A DNA stretch of 35,636 nt from an uncultured Collinsella sp. (GTDB lineage Bacteria > Actinomycetota > Coriobacteriia > Coriobacteriales > Coriobacteriaceae). The notes below the pieces were generated by a model. It saw nothing but the letters and a program-made list of their open reading frames with translations, ran no database searches and had not been told where the DNA came from. The stretch spans positions 1 to 35,636 of the forward strand of contig UQKV01000020.1 of NCBI GenBank assembly GCA_900541665.1, given 5' to 3'. Both the position numbers and the translations under genes were made by a program. This document shows positions 23,348-31,233 of this stretch, in pieces; the stretch's first letter is position 1, and the number at the start of each line of letters is the position of its first letter.

Positions 23348-23731
23348 ATGAGTGACTTGCTCAACCCTGCGAATCTCATCGTGCTTGCCGTGATTGCCGT
23401 TGGCATGTTCTTTGGCCTGCGTCGCATTGTCGCTTCGACACGCGGAAAGAGCTGCTGCAGCGATGGCGCGAGCGGTAAGAAGGCCAAGAAGGTAGTGGTT
23501 GCGGATACCGATCCGTCCCACTACCCCTATAGCGATGAGTTGTTCATCGGCGGCATGAGCTGCGACGGCTGCGCCCGGAATGTGACCAATGCCCTCAATG
23601 CGCTTGATGGCGTGTGGGCTACGGTGACGTATGCGGACCACACGGCACGCGTGCGCTCGAAGCGCCCGGTTGATCGCGACACACTCGAGACGGCGGTGAG
23701 GGGCGCGGGCTATTTCGTTATGAAAATGTAG
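23348..23731 (+). CDS. Membrane-anchored HMA-domain (copper chaperone-like) protein
   Basis: A 127-aa protein. An N-terminal membrane segment (residues about 8-24) is followed by a basic stretch with a Cys pair (Cys36-Cys37) and then an HMA domain from about residue 64 with the metal motif GGMSCDGCARNV (Cys72, Cys75). The MxCxxC motif is typical of Cu(I) proteins such as CopZ. Being tethered, it may hand copper to a membrane exporter or scavenge it. The CsoR-like dyad upstream supports a copper role. The ATG at 23348 has AAAGGGGAA upstream. No copper ATPase gene is adjacent. Confidence 0.85.
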   Translation: MSDLLNPANLIVLAVIAVGMFFGLRRIVASTRGKSCCSDGASGKKAKKVVVADTDPSHYPYSDELFIGGMSCDGCARNVTNALNALDGVWATVTYADHTARVRSKRPVDRDTLETAVRGAGYFVMKM

Positions 23732-24005
23732 GCGTTGCCCTCTCCGGTGGGCACCGGCCTCCTGCCCACTGTGACTATCGGCATCCAAAAATTTGCGCAA
23801 AAAATAATCTTTAGATGCGGCAAAAGTGGAGTTTGGTGACGGTTTGCGCGGAATTCGCTACCAATCGAGCATCCATTAACCCGTCAAAAAAAAATACAAG
23901 TGTATACTTATACCCTGATTATTGCTGTGCTCAGATTGCAATTAACCGTGGACAGAAATGAAGAATGCTAAAACTGGGCTTTAGGACAGGGGAGGCTATA
24001 ACCTT
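23732..24005 (+). other. AT-rich leader of the surface protein gene
   Basis: No gene is seen. The right half is much more AT-rich than the surroundings, with an A9 run at 23887-23895 followed by TACAAGTGTATACTTATACC, and probably holds the promoter of the surface protein gene; I could not fix the hexamers. Confidence 0.4.
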
Positions 24006-26534
24006 ATGAGACGGGTGGGAACACTTGGCTTGGTGGCAGCGCTTGCCGCTATCTTGGTATCGCCGCTGCCGGCGCATGCCGAAGACGCTTCGGGTGCCGT
24101 TACCTACAATGCGGGAAATGGGTATTCCTTTGAGAAGCTCTCGCATCCTACGGTAGGAACGTCGCAGCCGGACGGCATCGTCGACTACCAGGGTGACGGT
24201 GCCGTTGCCGTTCCGGGCGCCGATGGTAATACGGCCAACAACGAAGGCGATCGCGGCCAGAGCTACACGTGGGCGGCTGCGAGCTATGGTGACTGGCTTT
24301 ATGTGGGCACCTGCTATGCGGCGATGGGCAACACGCTTACGCTCATGAACGGCACGCTGGGCGATTCCTTTGATGCCGAGACCATGCGTCTGACGCTGGA
24401 GGCCATGTTTAACGGCACGTTCTTCTACGGACAGCAGAAGGAGGACGGCACGGCCGACAAGGACAGCGGCGGCATCTTGGTCAAGATCAATACCAAGACT
24501 GGTGAGACCAAGCTGCTGCTCTCTGAATCGCTCAACGGCGTCGCTCCTTTGTTCCGCAATGCCGTGAGCTATAAGGGCAAACTCTATTTCTGCGGCAGCG
24601 TTAGGACCAATGGCGGCAAAAGCGGTCTGCCTGCTGTATATGAGATCGATCCTAAGACGGATGAGTACAAGGTCGTCTATCAGGGTCTTTCGAGCATGCA
24701 GGATTACGGCGCTGCCTACAAGCAGGGCATCTCAACCGGTATCCGCGGTATGTGCGTCCATGATGGCCAGCTCGTCATCAGCAACGTGGGTAAAGACGCG
24801 GCCGGTAAGTTTGTGTCGACAATCCTGACGTCGTCTGACCCCTCGAAGGGCCAGGAGAGCTTCACCGAGATAGCCAACTCGGAGACGCTGTTTAACTATC
24901 CGGCGATTCGCTATCAGGACAGCATCTACGGCGGCGCCATTTGGGATATGGTCTCGTACAATGGCCATCTCTATGCGACCATCTGCACCGGTACGCCCGA
25001 GAATGCCCCCGATGATAATTCCATGCAGTCGTTTGCCATGGTCCGTGGCGACAAGAACGCCGACGGGAGCTATTCGTGGACTCCGATTGTCGGCGACCAG
25101 GAGGCGGACGGTGCAAAGTATTGCTTTGGCATCGATCCTGCCCGCACCCGTTCTGGTGCTGCCAACCTCATCGTCTACAACGACTACCTCTATATCGGTG
25201 AATATAACGACGAGGAGATCGCCCTCGAGCGCATTCTCTTTAATAAGTCCAATTCTGACGAGAGCGGCAAGAGCGGCATGGGCGGCGTTGACTGCTCGTT
25301 TGTGAATGCCAATCTTGAGCAGTCGGTCAACATCTATCGCATGGACAAGGACGAGAACATGGAGCTCGTCGTTGGCGATCGCACCGACATGTTCCCCGAG
25401 GGCGGTATTTCCGGCCTGACTTCGGGCTTTGGCCGAAACGAGAACCAGTACATTTGGCGCATGCAGAAGTTCGACGGCAAACTGTATATCGGTACCTTTG
25501 ATACCGCGAGCCTGCTTGAGCCGATTGGCCAGTTCTCTAATGGCGACATTATCGATATGACGCCCGAGGAGTGGGCCTCTCAGGTTCAGCGCCTTAGGGA
25601 CCTGCTCAATCACCTGCTCGACAAGAAATCGCCTGACGACCCCATCGTTCCCGTGAACACGCTTGCGGACGATGATTCAAACGAGGCCGCCGAGGTCGAT
25701 GACGAGAAGGCTGAGGCCGTCGAGGTCGACGACGAGAAGACCGAGGTTGCTAAGGGCTTCGGCGATCTGAGCGATGCGTTGGATGAGGCCGCGGGCGACC
25801 TTTACGATCAGGCCGCGACGATGTCCGCGGACGTTGAGGACGACGCTGCTTATGTTCAGAAAATCGATAGCGAGATTGCGTACTTCAAGTCTTTTGCCGA
25901 TCAGTATCAGGATATGCTCGATAGCTATGAGAGCCTGAAGCAGCAGTACGAGGATGCCTATGGCACCGAGCTGCCGGGCGATATTCAGGATGCATTCGAT
26001 AAGCTGCTGAGCGAGGAGAACCTCAAGAAGCTGCAGAGTGTCCTTACGTGCATGTACTACCTGCACGATGCCGAGCGTGGCTTTGATATGTATGTGACCG
26101 AGGACGGCGTGAACTTTACAACGCTGACGACCAACGGCTTTAACGATCCGTATAACCATGGTCTGCGCACCTTTGCGGTGACCAACCAGGGTCTGTGCCT
26201 TGGTACCGCCAACCCGTTCTATGGCTGCCAGGTTTGGATCCAGCGCAAGGAGAATTCGGAGAATCCGATTGATCCCGGTACTCCGGATCCGACGGAACCC
26301 ACCGATCCTTCGCAGCCGGGTGGCGGCGATCAGCCTGGTGGCAGCCAGACGGGCGGTAACGACCAGTCGAGCAGCACCACGACCACTGTCACGATGACCG
26401 CTAAGAAGACTCCGAAGGACGGCTCGCTGCCTCACGCTGGCGACTCGACCCTCACGCTGGTCTTGGGATTGCTGGTTGCAGCTGCCGCAGTGCTTGGCAT
26501 TGCCCTCGTCTTGCGCAAGCGTTCTCGTCGCTAG
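24006..26534 (+). CDS. Large LPxTG-like cell-surface protein with propeller-type repeats
   Basis: An 842-aa wall protein. A signal peptide ends in PAHA near residue 26. Repeated short motifs of the type DWLYVGT, GKLYFCG, GHLYATI, DYLYIGE and GKLYIGT suggest beta-propeller blades through residues about 80-510. An acidic segment with a near-exact EVDDEK repeat and a helical coiled-coil region (about 555-685) follow. A final blade-like part contains DPYNHGLRTFAV and GTANPFYGCQVW. Then come a Pro/Thr/Gly-rich wall spanner, a sortase motif LPHAG at about 808, a hydrophobic segment and RKRSRR. LPHAG differs from LPxTG at position 4. Ligand unknown; host glycan or protein binding is possible. Confidence 0.88.
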   Translation: MRRVGTLGLVAALAAILVSPLPAHAEDASGAVTYNAGNGYSFEKLSHPTVGTSQPDGIVDYQGDGAVAVPGADGNTANNEGDRGQSYTWAAASYGDWLYVGTCYAAMGNTLTLMNGTLGDSFDAETMRLTLEAMFNGTFFYGQQKEDGTADKDSGGILVKINTKTGETKLLLSESLNGVAPLFRNAVSYKGKLYFCGSVRTNGGKSGLPAVYEIDPKTDEYKVVYQGLSSMQDYGAAYKQGISTGIRGMCVHDGQLVISNVGKDAAGKFVSTILTSSDPSKGQESFTEIANSETLFNYPAIRYQDSIYGGAIWDMVSYNGHLYATICTGTPENAPDDNSMQSFAMVRGDKNADGSYSWTPIVGDQEADGAKYCFGIDPARTRSGAANLIVYNDYLYIGEYNDEEIALERILFNKSNSDESGKSGMGGVDCSFVNANLEQSVNIYRMDKDENMELVVGDRTDMFPEGGISGLTSGFGRNENQYIWRMQKFDGKLYIGTFDTASLLEPIGQFSNGDIIDMTPEEWASQVQRLRDLLNHLLDKKSPDDPIVPVNTLADDDSNEAAEVDDEKAEAVEVDDEKTEVAKGFGDLSDALDEAAGDLYDQAATMSADVEDDAAYVQKIDSEIAYFKSFADQYQDMLDSYESLKQQYEDAYGTELPGDIQDAFDKLLSEENLKKLQSVLTCMYYLHDAERGFDMYVTEDGVNFTTLTTNGFNDPYNHGLRTFAVTNQGLCLGTANPFYGCQVWIQRKENSENPIDPGTPDPTEPTDPSQPGGGDQPGGSQTGGNDQSSSTTTTVTMTAKKTPKDGSLPHAGDSTLTLVLGLLVAAAAVLGIALVLRKRSRR

Positions 26535-26956
26535 GTTCGACCACGCAGCTCGATGCCTTGGATATCGCCAAAATTGATGGCGATATCCCTGAGTTTGAGC
26601 AGCTTGAACGCGGGTAGCACTTCGTCCAGAATGCCCGTGCGGCTACGATAGCCGTACATATCGTAATAGGTGACACGCACCAGGTCGCCGCGTTTGAGGC
26701 CCTCGAGCTTTTTCGAAAGCTCGAGGGCTTTTTCTTCTGTGAGTTCGCATTTGGGCTCAACAGTGATCTCTTGTTTGCGCACAAGCTCGTAGTATCCCGT
26801 GAGGGCGGCAAAGGGCATAAACTGCGCGGCACGGCCGGCGCGGATGGCGCCGTTGGCGGTGAGCTTGGGGCCGGCGGAGCGACGTCTTCCCTCGGGGTCC
26901 GCTAGACGTTCAAAAGGCGTCGGTGGCCGCATCGGCTGTTGTTGGGGCTTAGGCAC
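26531..26956 (-). CDS. YolD-like protein partnered with a Y-family polymerase
   Basis: A 141-aa YolD-like protein. The family core is RAAQFMPFAALTGYYELVRKQEI followed in the second half by GDLVRVTYYDMYGYRSRTGILDEV and a final DIAINFGDIQGIEL strand. YolD-like genes sit next to UvrX/YqjW-type polymerases in Firmicutes and plasmids and may assist translesion synthesis. The GTG at 26956 overlaps the polymerase stop by 8 nt and has GGAGG upstream, so it is coupled and SOS-controlled. Its stop codon overlaps that of the surface protein gene in a shared CTAG. Confidence 0.85.
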   Translation of the reverse strand: MPKPQQQPMRPPTPFERLADPEGRRRSAGPKLTANGAIRAGRAAQFMPFAALTGYYELVRKQEITVEPKCELTEEKALELSKKLEGLKRGDLVRVTYYDMYGYRSRTGILDEVLPAFKLLKLRDIAINFGDIQGIELRGRT

Positions 26957-28454
26957 GGTGTCCTCCTACCTGATCGTTGCGTTCGCGTGCGGTGGCACCG
27001 GCGGTAAAGCTTAATCCCTTGACCAGCGCGTTCTTGCCATATTTGCCCTTCACGGCCAGCACGGCGCGGGCCAGGTCACGTTCGCGCTCGTCAGCCTCGA
27101 CATCGCTAAATAGATCGATGGTGGCAAATTCCTCGGGCACCAGATTGCCAAAGCCAAGGTTGATGCGCTTAACCGGTCGCTTGGGGTCGACCGTTTGCGC
27201 CCAAAGGTCGTCGAAATACCCCATGATCCTCTTAAACGAATTGGTACGCTCGGGCAGCTTTCGCGAGGCGTTAGAGTGCGCAAAGAGTGCGGCATAGCCA
27301 CCACGCGGTTTGCCGCCATGCTCTCCCACAAAGATGCCATCGATTGCCTGCGCCTCACGTACCAAGCGCCGCCGTTCGTCATCGCGCTGGACGGGCTTGG
27401 GCGCACGGGGCGCGAGCTCGGGGCCGGCGGTTGCGGTGGGTTCGATACTCGACGTGCTCGAGCGTAGGTGTCCGCATCCGTCCACATATTGCGCTGTGCC
27501 GCTGGCATCGAGCCGGCGTATGTCGGCGCGCTCGCTTGCATAGCCTACAAAGAGCGAGATGCTGTCACACACCACGTGCTTGTCGATCAAATCCAGCACG
27601 GCGTTGTCGACCATCTCGCGCAAGACGGTGTAGGCCTGCTCGTAGGCATAGCCCTTCGAGAGCACTTGCCCCGTGGTTGTTGAGGTTGCCTGCGGGCGAT
27701 AGGCCTGAATATCGGCGATAGTTGTCGGCTCGCGCCCGAAGGCGTGGTCGATAAGATACTCGGCATTGACGCCGAGCTCGTCGTAGAGCAGGTTTTCGTC
27801 GAGCGCCGCGACGCCCATCAGATCGTAGACGCCGTATTTCTCGAGGCGGGCCGCCATGCCGGGGCCGATGCCCCAGATGTCGGTGATGGGGCGATGGGGC
27901 CAGATCTCCTTGCGAAAGGTCTCGTCGTCGAGTTTGCCGATGCGACTGGGCACGTGCTTGGCGGTGATATCGAGTGCAACCTTGGCCTGGAATAGGTTAG
28001 GGCCGATGCCGACCGTCGCCGTGATGCCGGTGCGCGCCAGGACCTCGTCGCGCAACATGTAGGCGAATCCTTCAGCGTCGGTGTGATAGAGGTCCAGATA
28101 GGGCGTCACGTCGATAAAGCATTCGTCGATGGAGTAGACGTGCACGTCCTGTGGGCTGACGAATTCCAGGTAGATACCGTAGATCTGCGCCGATACCTCC
28201 ATGTAGTGCTGCATGCGCGGTACGGCCTTGATGTAGTCGATGCCGTCGGGAATCTCGAACAGGCGACAGCGGTTATGGATTCCGAGGTCCTTCATGGCCT
28301 GTGTGATGGCGAGGCAGATGGTCGTGCGTCCGCGCGATTCGTCGGCAACGACCAGGCACGTGGTGAGTGGGTTGAGTCCGCGGTCGACGCACTCGACGCT
28401 GGCATAGAACGTCTTAAGGTCGATGCAGATATAGGTGTGACGCTCGTGCCCCAC
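26949..28454 (-). CDS. Y-family translesion DNA polymerase (UvrX/ImpB type)
   Basis: A polymerase of about 501 aa. The catalytic acids are in ICIDLKTFYASVEC near the N-terminus and in VHVYSIDECFIDVT near residue 120. The HhH region reads DIWGIGPGMAARLEKYGV. The C-terminal part has the little-finger domain (TTTGQVLSKGYAYEQA). It acts in error-prone bypass of DNA damage. The GTG at 28454 has GGGAGGA just upstream. ATG codons at 28466 and 28475 are possible, but the most upstream ATG (28526) is excluded because it lies before the predicted transcription start. The gene follows an SOS promoter and is coupled to the YolD-like gene. Confidence 0.92.
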   Translation of the reverse strand: MGHERHTYICIDLKTFYASVECVDRGLNPLTTCLVVADESRGRTTICLAITQAMKDLGIHNRCRLFEIPDGIDYIKAVPRMQHYMEVSAQIYGIYLEFVSPQDVHVYSIDECFIDVTPYLDLYHTDAEGFAYMLRDEVLARTGITATVGIGPNLFQAKVALDITAKHVPSRIGKLDDETFRKEIWPHRPITDIWGIGPGMAARLEKYGVYDLMGVAALDENLLYDELGVNAEYLIDHAFGREPTTIADIQAYRPQATSTTTGQVLSKGYAYEQAYTVLREMVDNAVLDLIDKHVVCDSISLFVGYASERADIRRLDASGTAQYVDGCGHLRSSTSSIEPTATAGPELAPRAPKPVQRDDERRRLVREAQAIDGIFVGEHGGKPRGGYAALFAHSNASRKLPERTNSFKRIMGYFDDLWAQTVDPKRPVKRINLGFGNLVPEEFATIDLFSDVEADERERDLARAVLAVKGKYGKNALVKGLSFTAGATARERNDQVGGHRA

Positions 28455-28483
28455 GCGTCCTCCCATCAAACACATGTTCTTAT

Positions 28484-28497
28484 CGAATACTTGTTCG
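28484..28497 (-). promoter_or_regulatory. LexA (SOS) box of the polymerase operon
   Basis: On the minus strand CGAACAAGTATTCG matches the Gram-positive LexA consensus CGAAC-N4-GTTYG with one change. It lies directly after the -10 box and covers the expected transcription start. Confidence 0.85.
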
Positions 28498-28526
28498 ATA
28501 ATACCTGCTCGTCCGGACATCGTCAA
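28498..28526 (-). promoter_or_regulatory. Promoter of the SOS polymerase operon
   Basis: TTGACG (28526-28521), a 17-nt spacer and TATTAT (28503-28498) on the minus strand. The LexA box follows at once, so repression would block initiation. Confidence 0.85.
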
Positions 28527-28676
28527 AACCTGTCCCTTTTTGGCAGGTATGGTCGTGCGGTTGCATCGGGTTTTTAACGCAGCCCTAAAGAGTGCGAAAC
28601 AGCTCGGAAAACCTCGCTTCGTAGCATGAGCCTAACGATCGATACCACCATAAAGCACGGAAGGGTTGTGGGGATA

Positions 28677-29198
28677 ATGGTCAACTATGGGTTTGGTATG
28701 CCGACGCGCCTTGTTGCGGATGGAGATGTGGCTCGCTGGTGCGGACGATTGGTCGCTCACTACGGTGGCACCAAGGCGCTGGTCGTGCTGGGCGGTGACA
28801 AGCACACGCGTGATGAGCTCGTTTCGGCGGCGCTGGGCTCGCTCGATCGCGCCCTGCTCGAACGCGTGCTTTTCCGCTGCGGCTCGGTTGGCGATGGGGG
28901 AGACGAGCTGATCGACGAAGCCGTGGCCCTGGCGACCGACGAAGGCGTGGACTTTGTCCTGGCGATTGGCGATGCCGATACTGCCGGCTTTGCGCGCGAA
29001 CTCGCGCGTCGAATGGCGGTGCTCGATGCCGGCGAAGACGGTTTTGTCCCTTATGGATGTATTGTCTCGGAGGGCAAAGTGCCTGCCGTCGTGGGAGCCG
29101 GCGAGGTTCCCGTTTTTGCCATTATCGCTCCCGAACTGCTTGAGGGTATTGGGTCTCCTCTGCGCGAGCTGCTCGGCAGCGTATGCGCCGCGGCCTAA
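28677..29198 (+). CDS. Truncated iron-containing alcohol dehydrogenase-like protein
   Basis: A 173-aa protein that resembles only the N-terminal nucleotide-binding domain of Fe-dependent alcohol (butanol) dehydrogenases. It begins VNYGFGMPTRLVADGD, the usual opening of that family, and continues with KALVVLGGDKHTRDELV and ELIDEAVALATDEGVDFVLAIGD. The GGGSxxDxAK dinucleotide motif is changed to GDADTAGFAREL, and the iron-binding helical C-terminal domain is absent. It is therefore probably not an active dehydrogenase; a decayed gene or a repurposed domain are both possible. The ATG at 28677 has GTGGGGATA upstream; an earlier ATG at 28626 has no site. A strong hairpin follows. Confidence 0.65.
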   Translation: MVNYGFGMPTRLVADGDVARWCGRLVAHYGGTKALVVLGGDKHTRDELVSAALGSLDRALLERVLFRCGSVGDGGDELIDEAVALATDEGVDFVLAIGDADTAGFARELARRMAVLDAGEDGFVPYGCIVSEGKVPAVVGAGEVPVFAIIAPELLEGIGSPLRELLGSVCAAA

Positions 29199-29211
29199 TA
29201 CTCGCCAGGAA

Positions 29212-29272
29212 GGGGCAGGTTTATTTTGGTTGGTAAAGCGTTTGACCTGCCAAAATAAACCTGTCCCTTTTT
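29212..29272 (+). terminator. Long hairpin with T tract after the Fe-ADH-like gene
   Basis: GGGGCAGGTTTATTTTGG (29212-29229) and CCAAAATAAACCTGTCCC (29250-29267) form an 18-bp stem with one wobble and a 20-nt loop, followed by T5. The right arm and its flank share a 17-nt sequence with 28527-28543. Confidence 0.85.
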
Positions 29273-29397
29273 GGTCGGTTGCCGTTTGGGGGCCAATTGG
29301 CAACGCTCACTGATTGTAGTCTTGACCTGCGCTAGAATAGTGGCATCTGAATGTCCGGGCGCATGGAGGCGTGCGCCCGTATGCTGAGGAGGACTCT

Positions 29398-31092
29398 ATG
29401 GCAACTGTTGCCGCACCTATCGATGCTACGTCGACTGCCGCTTGGAAGGCGCTCGAGGCTCATCAGGAGAAGCTCGAGGCCGAGGGCATCGACCTCAAGG
29501 CCTGGTTCGCTGCCGATGCCGAGCGCGTGAACAAGCTGAGCTTTGACGCCGGTGACCTGCACTTCGATCTGTCGAAGAACCTGGTGACCGATGAGACCGT
29601 CAAGCTGCTGTGCGATCTTGCCCGCGAGGTGAAGCTCGAGGAGCGCCGCGACGCCATGTTCTCCGGCGAGCACATTAACACCACCGAGGACCGCGCCGTC
29701 CTGCACACCGCGCTTCGCCGCCCCGCAACCGAGAGGGGCCAGCTCATCGTCGACGGCCAGGATGTCGTCGCCGACGTGCACGAGGTCCTCGACCGCATGT
29801 ATGCCTTCGCCGAGCGCGTGCGCTCCGGTGAGTGGAAGGGTGTTACCGGCAAAAAGATCGAGCACCTGGTGTCCATCGGCATCGGCGGCTCCGATCTGGG
29901 CCCGGTCATGGCCTACGAGGCTCTGCGTCCCTATGCCGACGCCGGTATCGACTGCCGCTATATCTCCAACATCGACCCCAACGACCAGGCCGAGAAGCTT
30001 AAGGGCCTGGATCCCGAGACCACGCTCGTGATCATCGTCTCCAAGACCTTCACCACGCTCGAGACCCTCACCAACGCCCGCGAGGTCAAGACCTGGATGC
30101 TCGAGCAGCTCAAGGCCCAGGGCGCCATCGACGGCTCCGATGAGCAGAACGCCGAGGCCGTGGCAAAGCACTTCGTCGCCGTTTCCACCGCACTCGAGAA
30201 GGTTGAGGCCTTCGGTATCGACCCCGCCAACGCCTTCGGCTTCTGGAACTGGGTCGGCGGCCGCTACTCCGTCGACTCCGCCGTGGGCCTGTCGCTGATC
30301 GTCGTGCTCGGTCCCGAGCGCTTCCAGCAGTTCCTCGAGGGCTTCCACGCTATCGACGAGTACTTCTGCAACACGCCGCTCGAGAACAATGCCGTTGCGC
30401 TGATGGGCCTGCTCAACGTCTGGTACGTCAACTTCTTCGGTTCCAAGAGCCACGCCGTGCTGCCGTACTGCCAGTACCTGCATCGTTTCCCGGCCTACCT
30501 GCAGCAGCTCACCATGGAGTCCAACGGCAAGCATGTCCGCTGGGACGGCAGCGCCGTGACCTCCGACACCGGTGAGATCTTCTGGGGCGAGCCCGGCACC
30601 AACGGTCAGCACGCCTTCTACCAGCTGCTGCACCAGGGCACCGTGGTGGTCCCGGCCGATTTCATTGCCTTCGCCAATACCGCCAACCCTGCGACCGACA
30701 GCGGCCAGGACGTGCACGAGCTGTTCCTGGGCAACTTCCTGGCCCAGACCAAGGCGCTCGCCTTTGGTAAGACGGCCGATGAGGTGCGCGCCGAGGGCAC
30801 GCCCGAGCAGATCGTCCCGGCCCGTTGCTTTGAGGGCAACCGTCCGACGACCTCGATCTTTGGCGACACGTTGACCCCGTTCGCACTCGGCGAGCTCATC
30901 GCCCTGTACGAGCACATCACGTTTGTCGAGGGCACGGTCTGGGGCATCGACTCCTACGACCAGTGGGGCGTCGAGCTGGGCAAGCAGCTTGCCAAGCAGA
31001 TCACTCCAGCCTTCCATGACGACGCCGCCAAGGCCGAGCAGGACGCTTCGACTCAAGCGCTCATCGAGTTCTACCGCGCGCATCGCAAGTAG
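29398..31092 (+). CDS. pgi: Glucose-6-phosphate isomerase
   Basis: A 564-aa isomerase that interconverts glucose-6-phosphate and fructose-6-phosphate in glycolysis. GIGGSDLGPVMAYEAL and VSKTFTTLETLTNA are the sugar-phosphate-binding SIS motifs, ESNGKHVRWDG is close to a family signature, and GTNGQHAFYQLLHQGT holds the catalytic His region. Length is that of the long (E. coli type) enzyme. The ATG at 29398 has GAGGAGGA 5 nt upstream. Codons are strongly biased to C and G at the third position, as in a highly expressed gene. Its last ten codons and terminator are duplicated 3.5 kb downstream. Confidence 0.97.
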   Translation: MATVAAPIDATSTAAWKALEAHQEKLEAEGIDLKAWFAADAERVNKLSFDAGDLHFDLSKNLVTDETVKLLCDLAREVKLEERRDAMFSGEHINTTEDRAVLHTALRRPATERGQLIVDGQDVVADVHEVLDRMYAFAERVRSGEWKGVTGKKIEHLVSIGIGGSDLGPVMAYEALRPYADAGIDCRYISNIDPNDQAEKLKGLDPETTLVIIVSKTFTTLETLTNAREVKTWMLEQLKAQGAIDGSDEQNAEAVAKHFVAVSTALEKVEAFGIDPANAFGFWNWVGGRYSVDSAVGLSLIVVLGPERFQQFLEGFHAIDEYFCNTPLENNAVALMGLLNVWYVNFFGSKSHAVLPYCQYLHRFPAYLQQLTMESNGKHVRWDGSAVTSDTGEIFWGEPGTNGQHAFYQLLHQGTVVVPADFIAFANTANPATDSGQDVHELFLGNFLAQTKALAFGKTADEVRAEGTPEQIVPARCFEGNRPTTSIFGDTLTPFALGELIALYEHITFVEGTVWGIDSYDQWGVELGKQLAKQITPAFHDDAAKAEQDASTQALIEFYRAHRK

Positions 31093-31094
31093 TC
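31063..31094 (+). repeat. Direct repeat copy 1 (pgi 3' end, att-like)
   Basis: ATCGAGTTCTACCGCGC and the following bases to AGTAGTC form the 3' end of pgi and encode IEFYRAHRK plus the stop. Thirty of 32 positions match copy 2 at 34566-34597. Confidence 0.8.
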
Positions 31095-31124
31095 GCTGCT
31101 GTTAACGCATCGCGTCTTATAGTC

Positions 31125-31157
31125 AGGGGCCCGTATCCTATCGGATGCGGGCCCCTT
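31125..31157 (+). terminator. Terminator of pgi
   Basis: A stem AGGGGCCCGTATCC / GGATGCGGGCCCCT with a 4-nt loop and one wobble runs into TTT. A close relative lies at 34626-34660. Confidence 0.88.
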
Positions 31158-31233
31158 TGCTTTGCCGTGGTCCCGGGGCGCACGGCCTTTGTGGAACATC
31201 GCCCGGGTGTCGCGCGCTGCGAGGGCCCTGCGC

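Noticed and set aside
29332..31083. 583-codon open frame antisense to pgi
   Set aside because: pgi is unmistakable on the plus strand, and the antisense frame has no ribosome binding site or recognisable domain.
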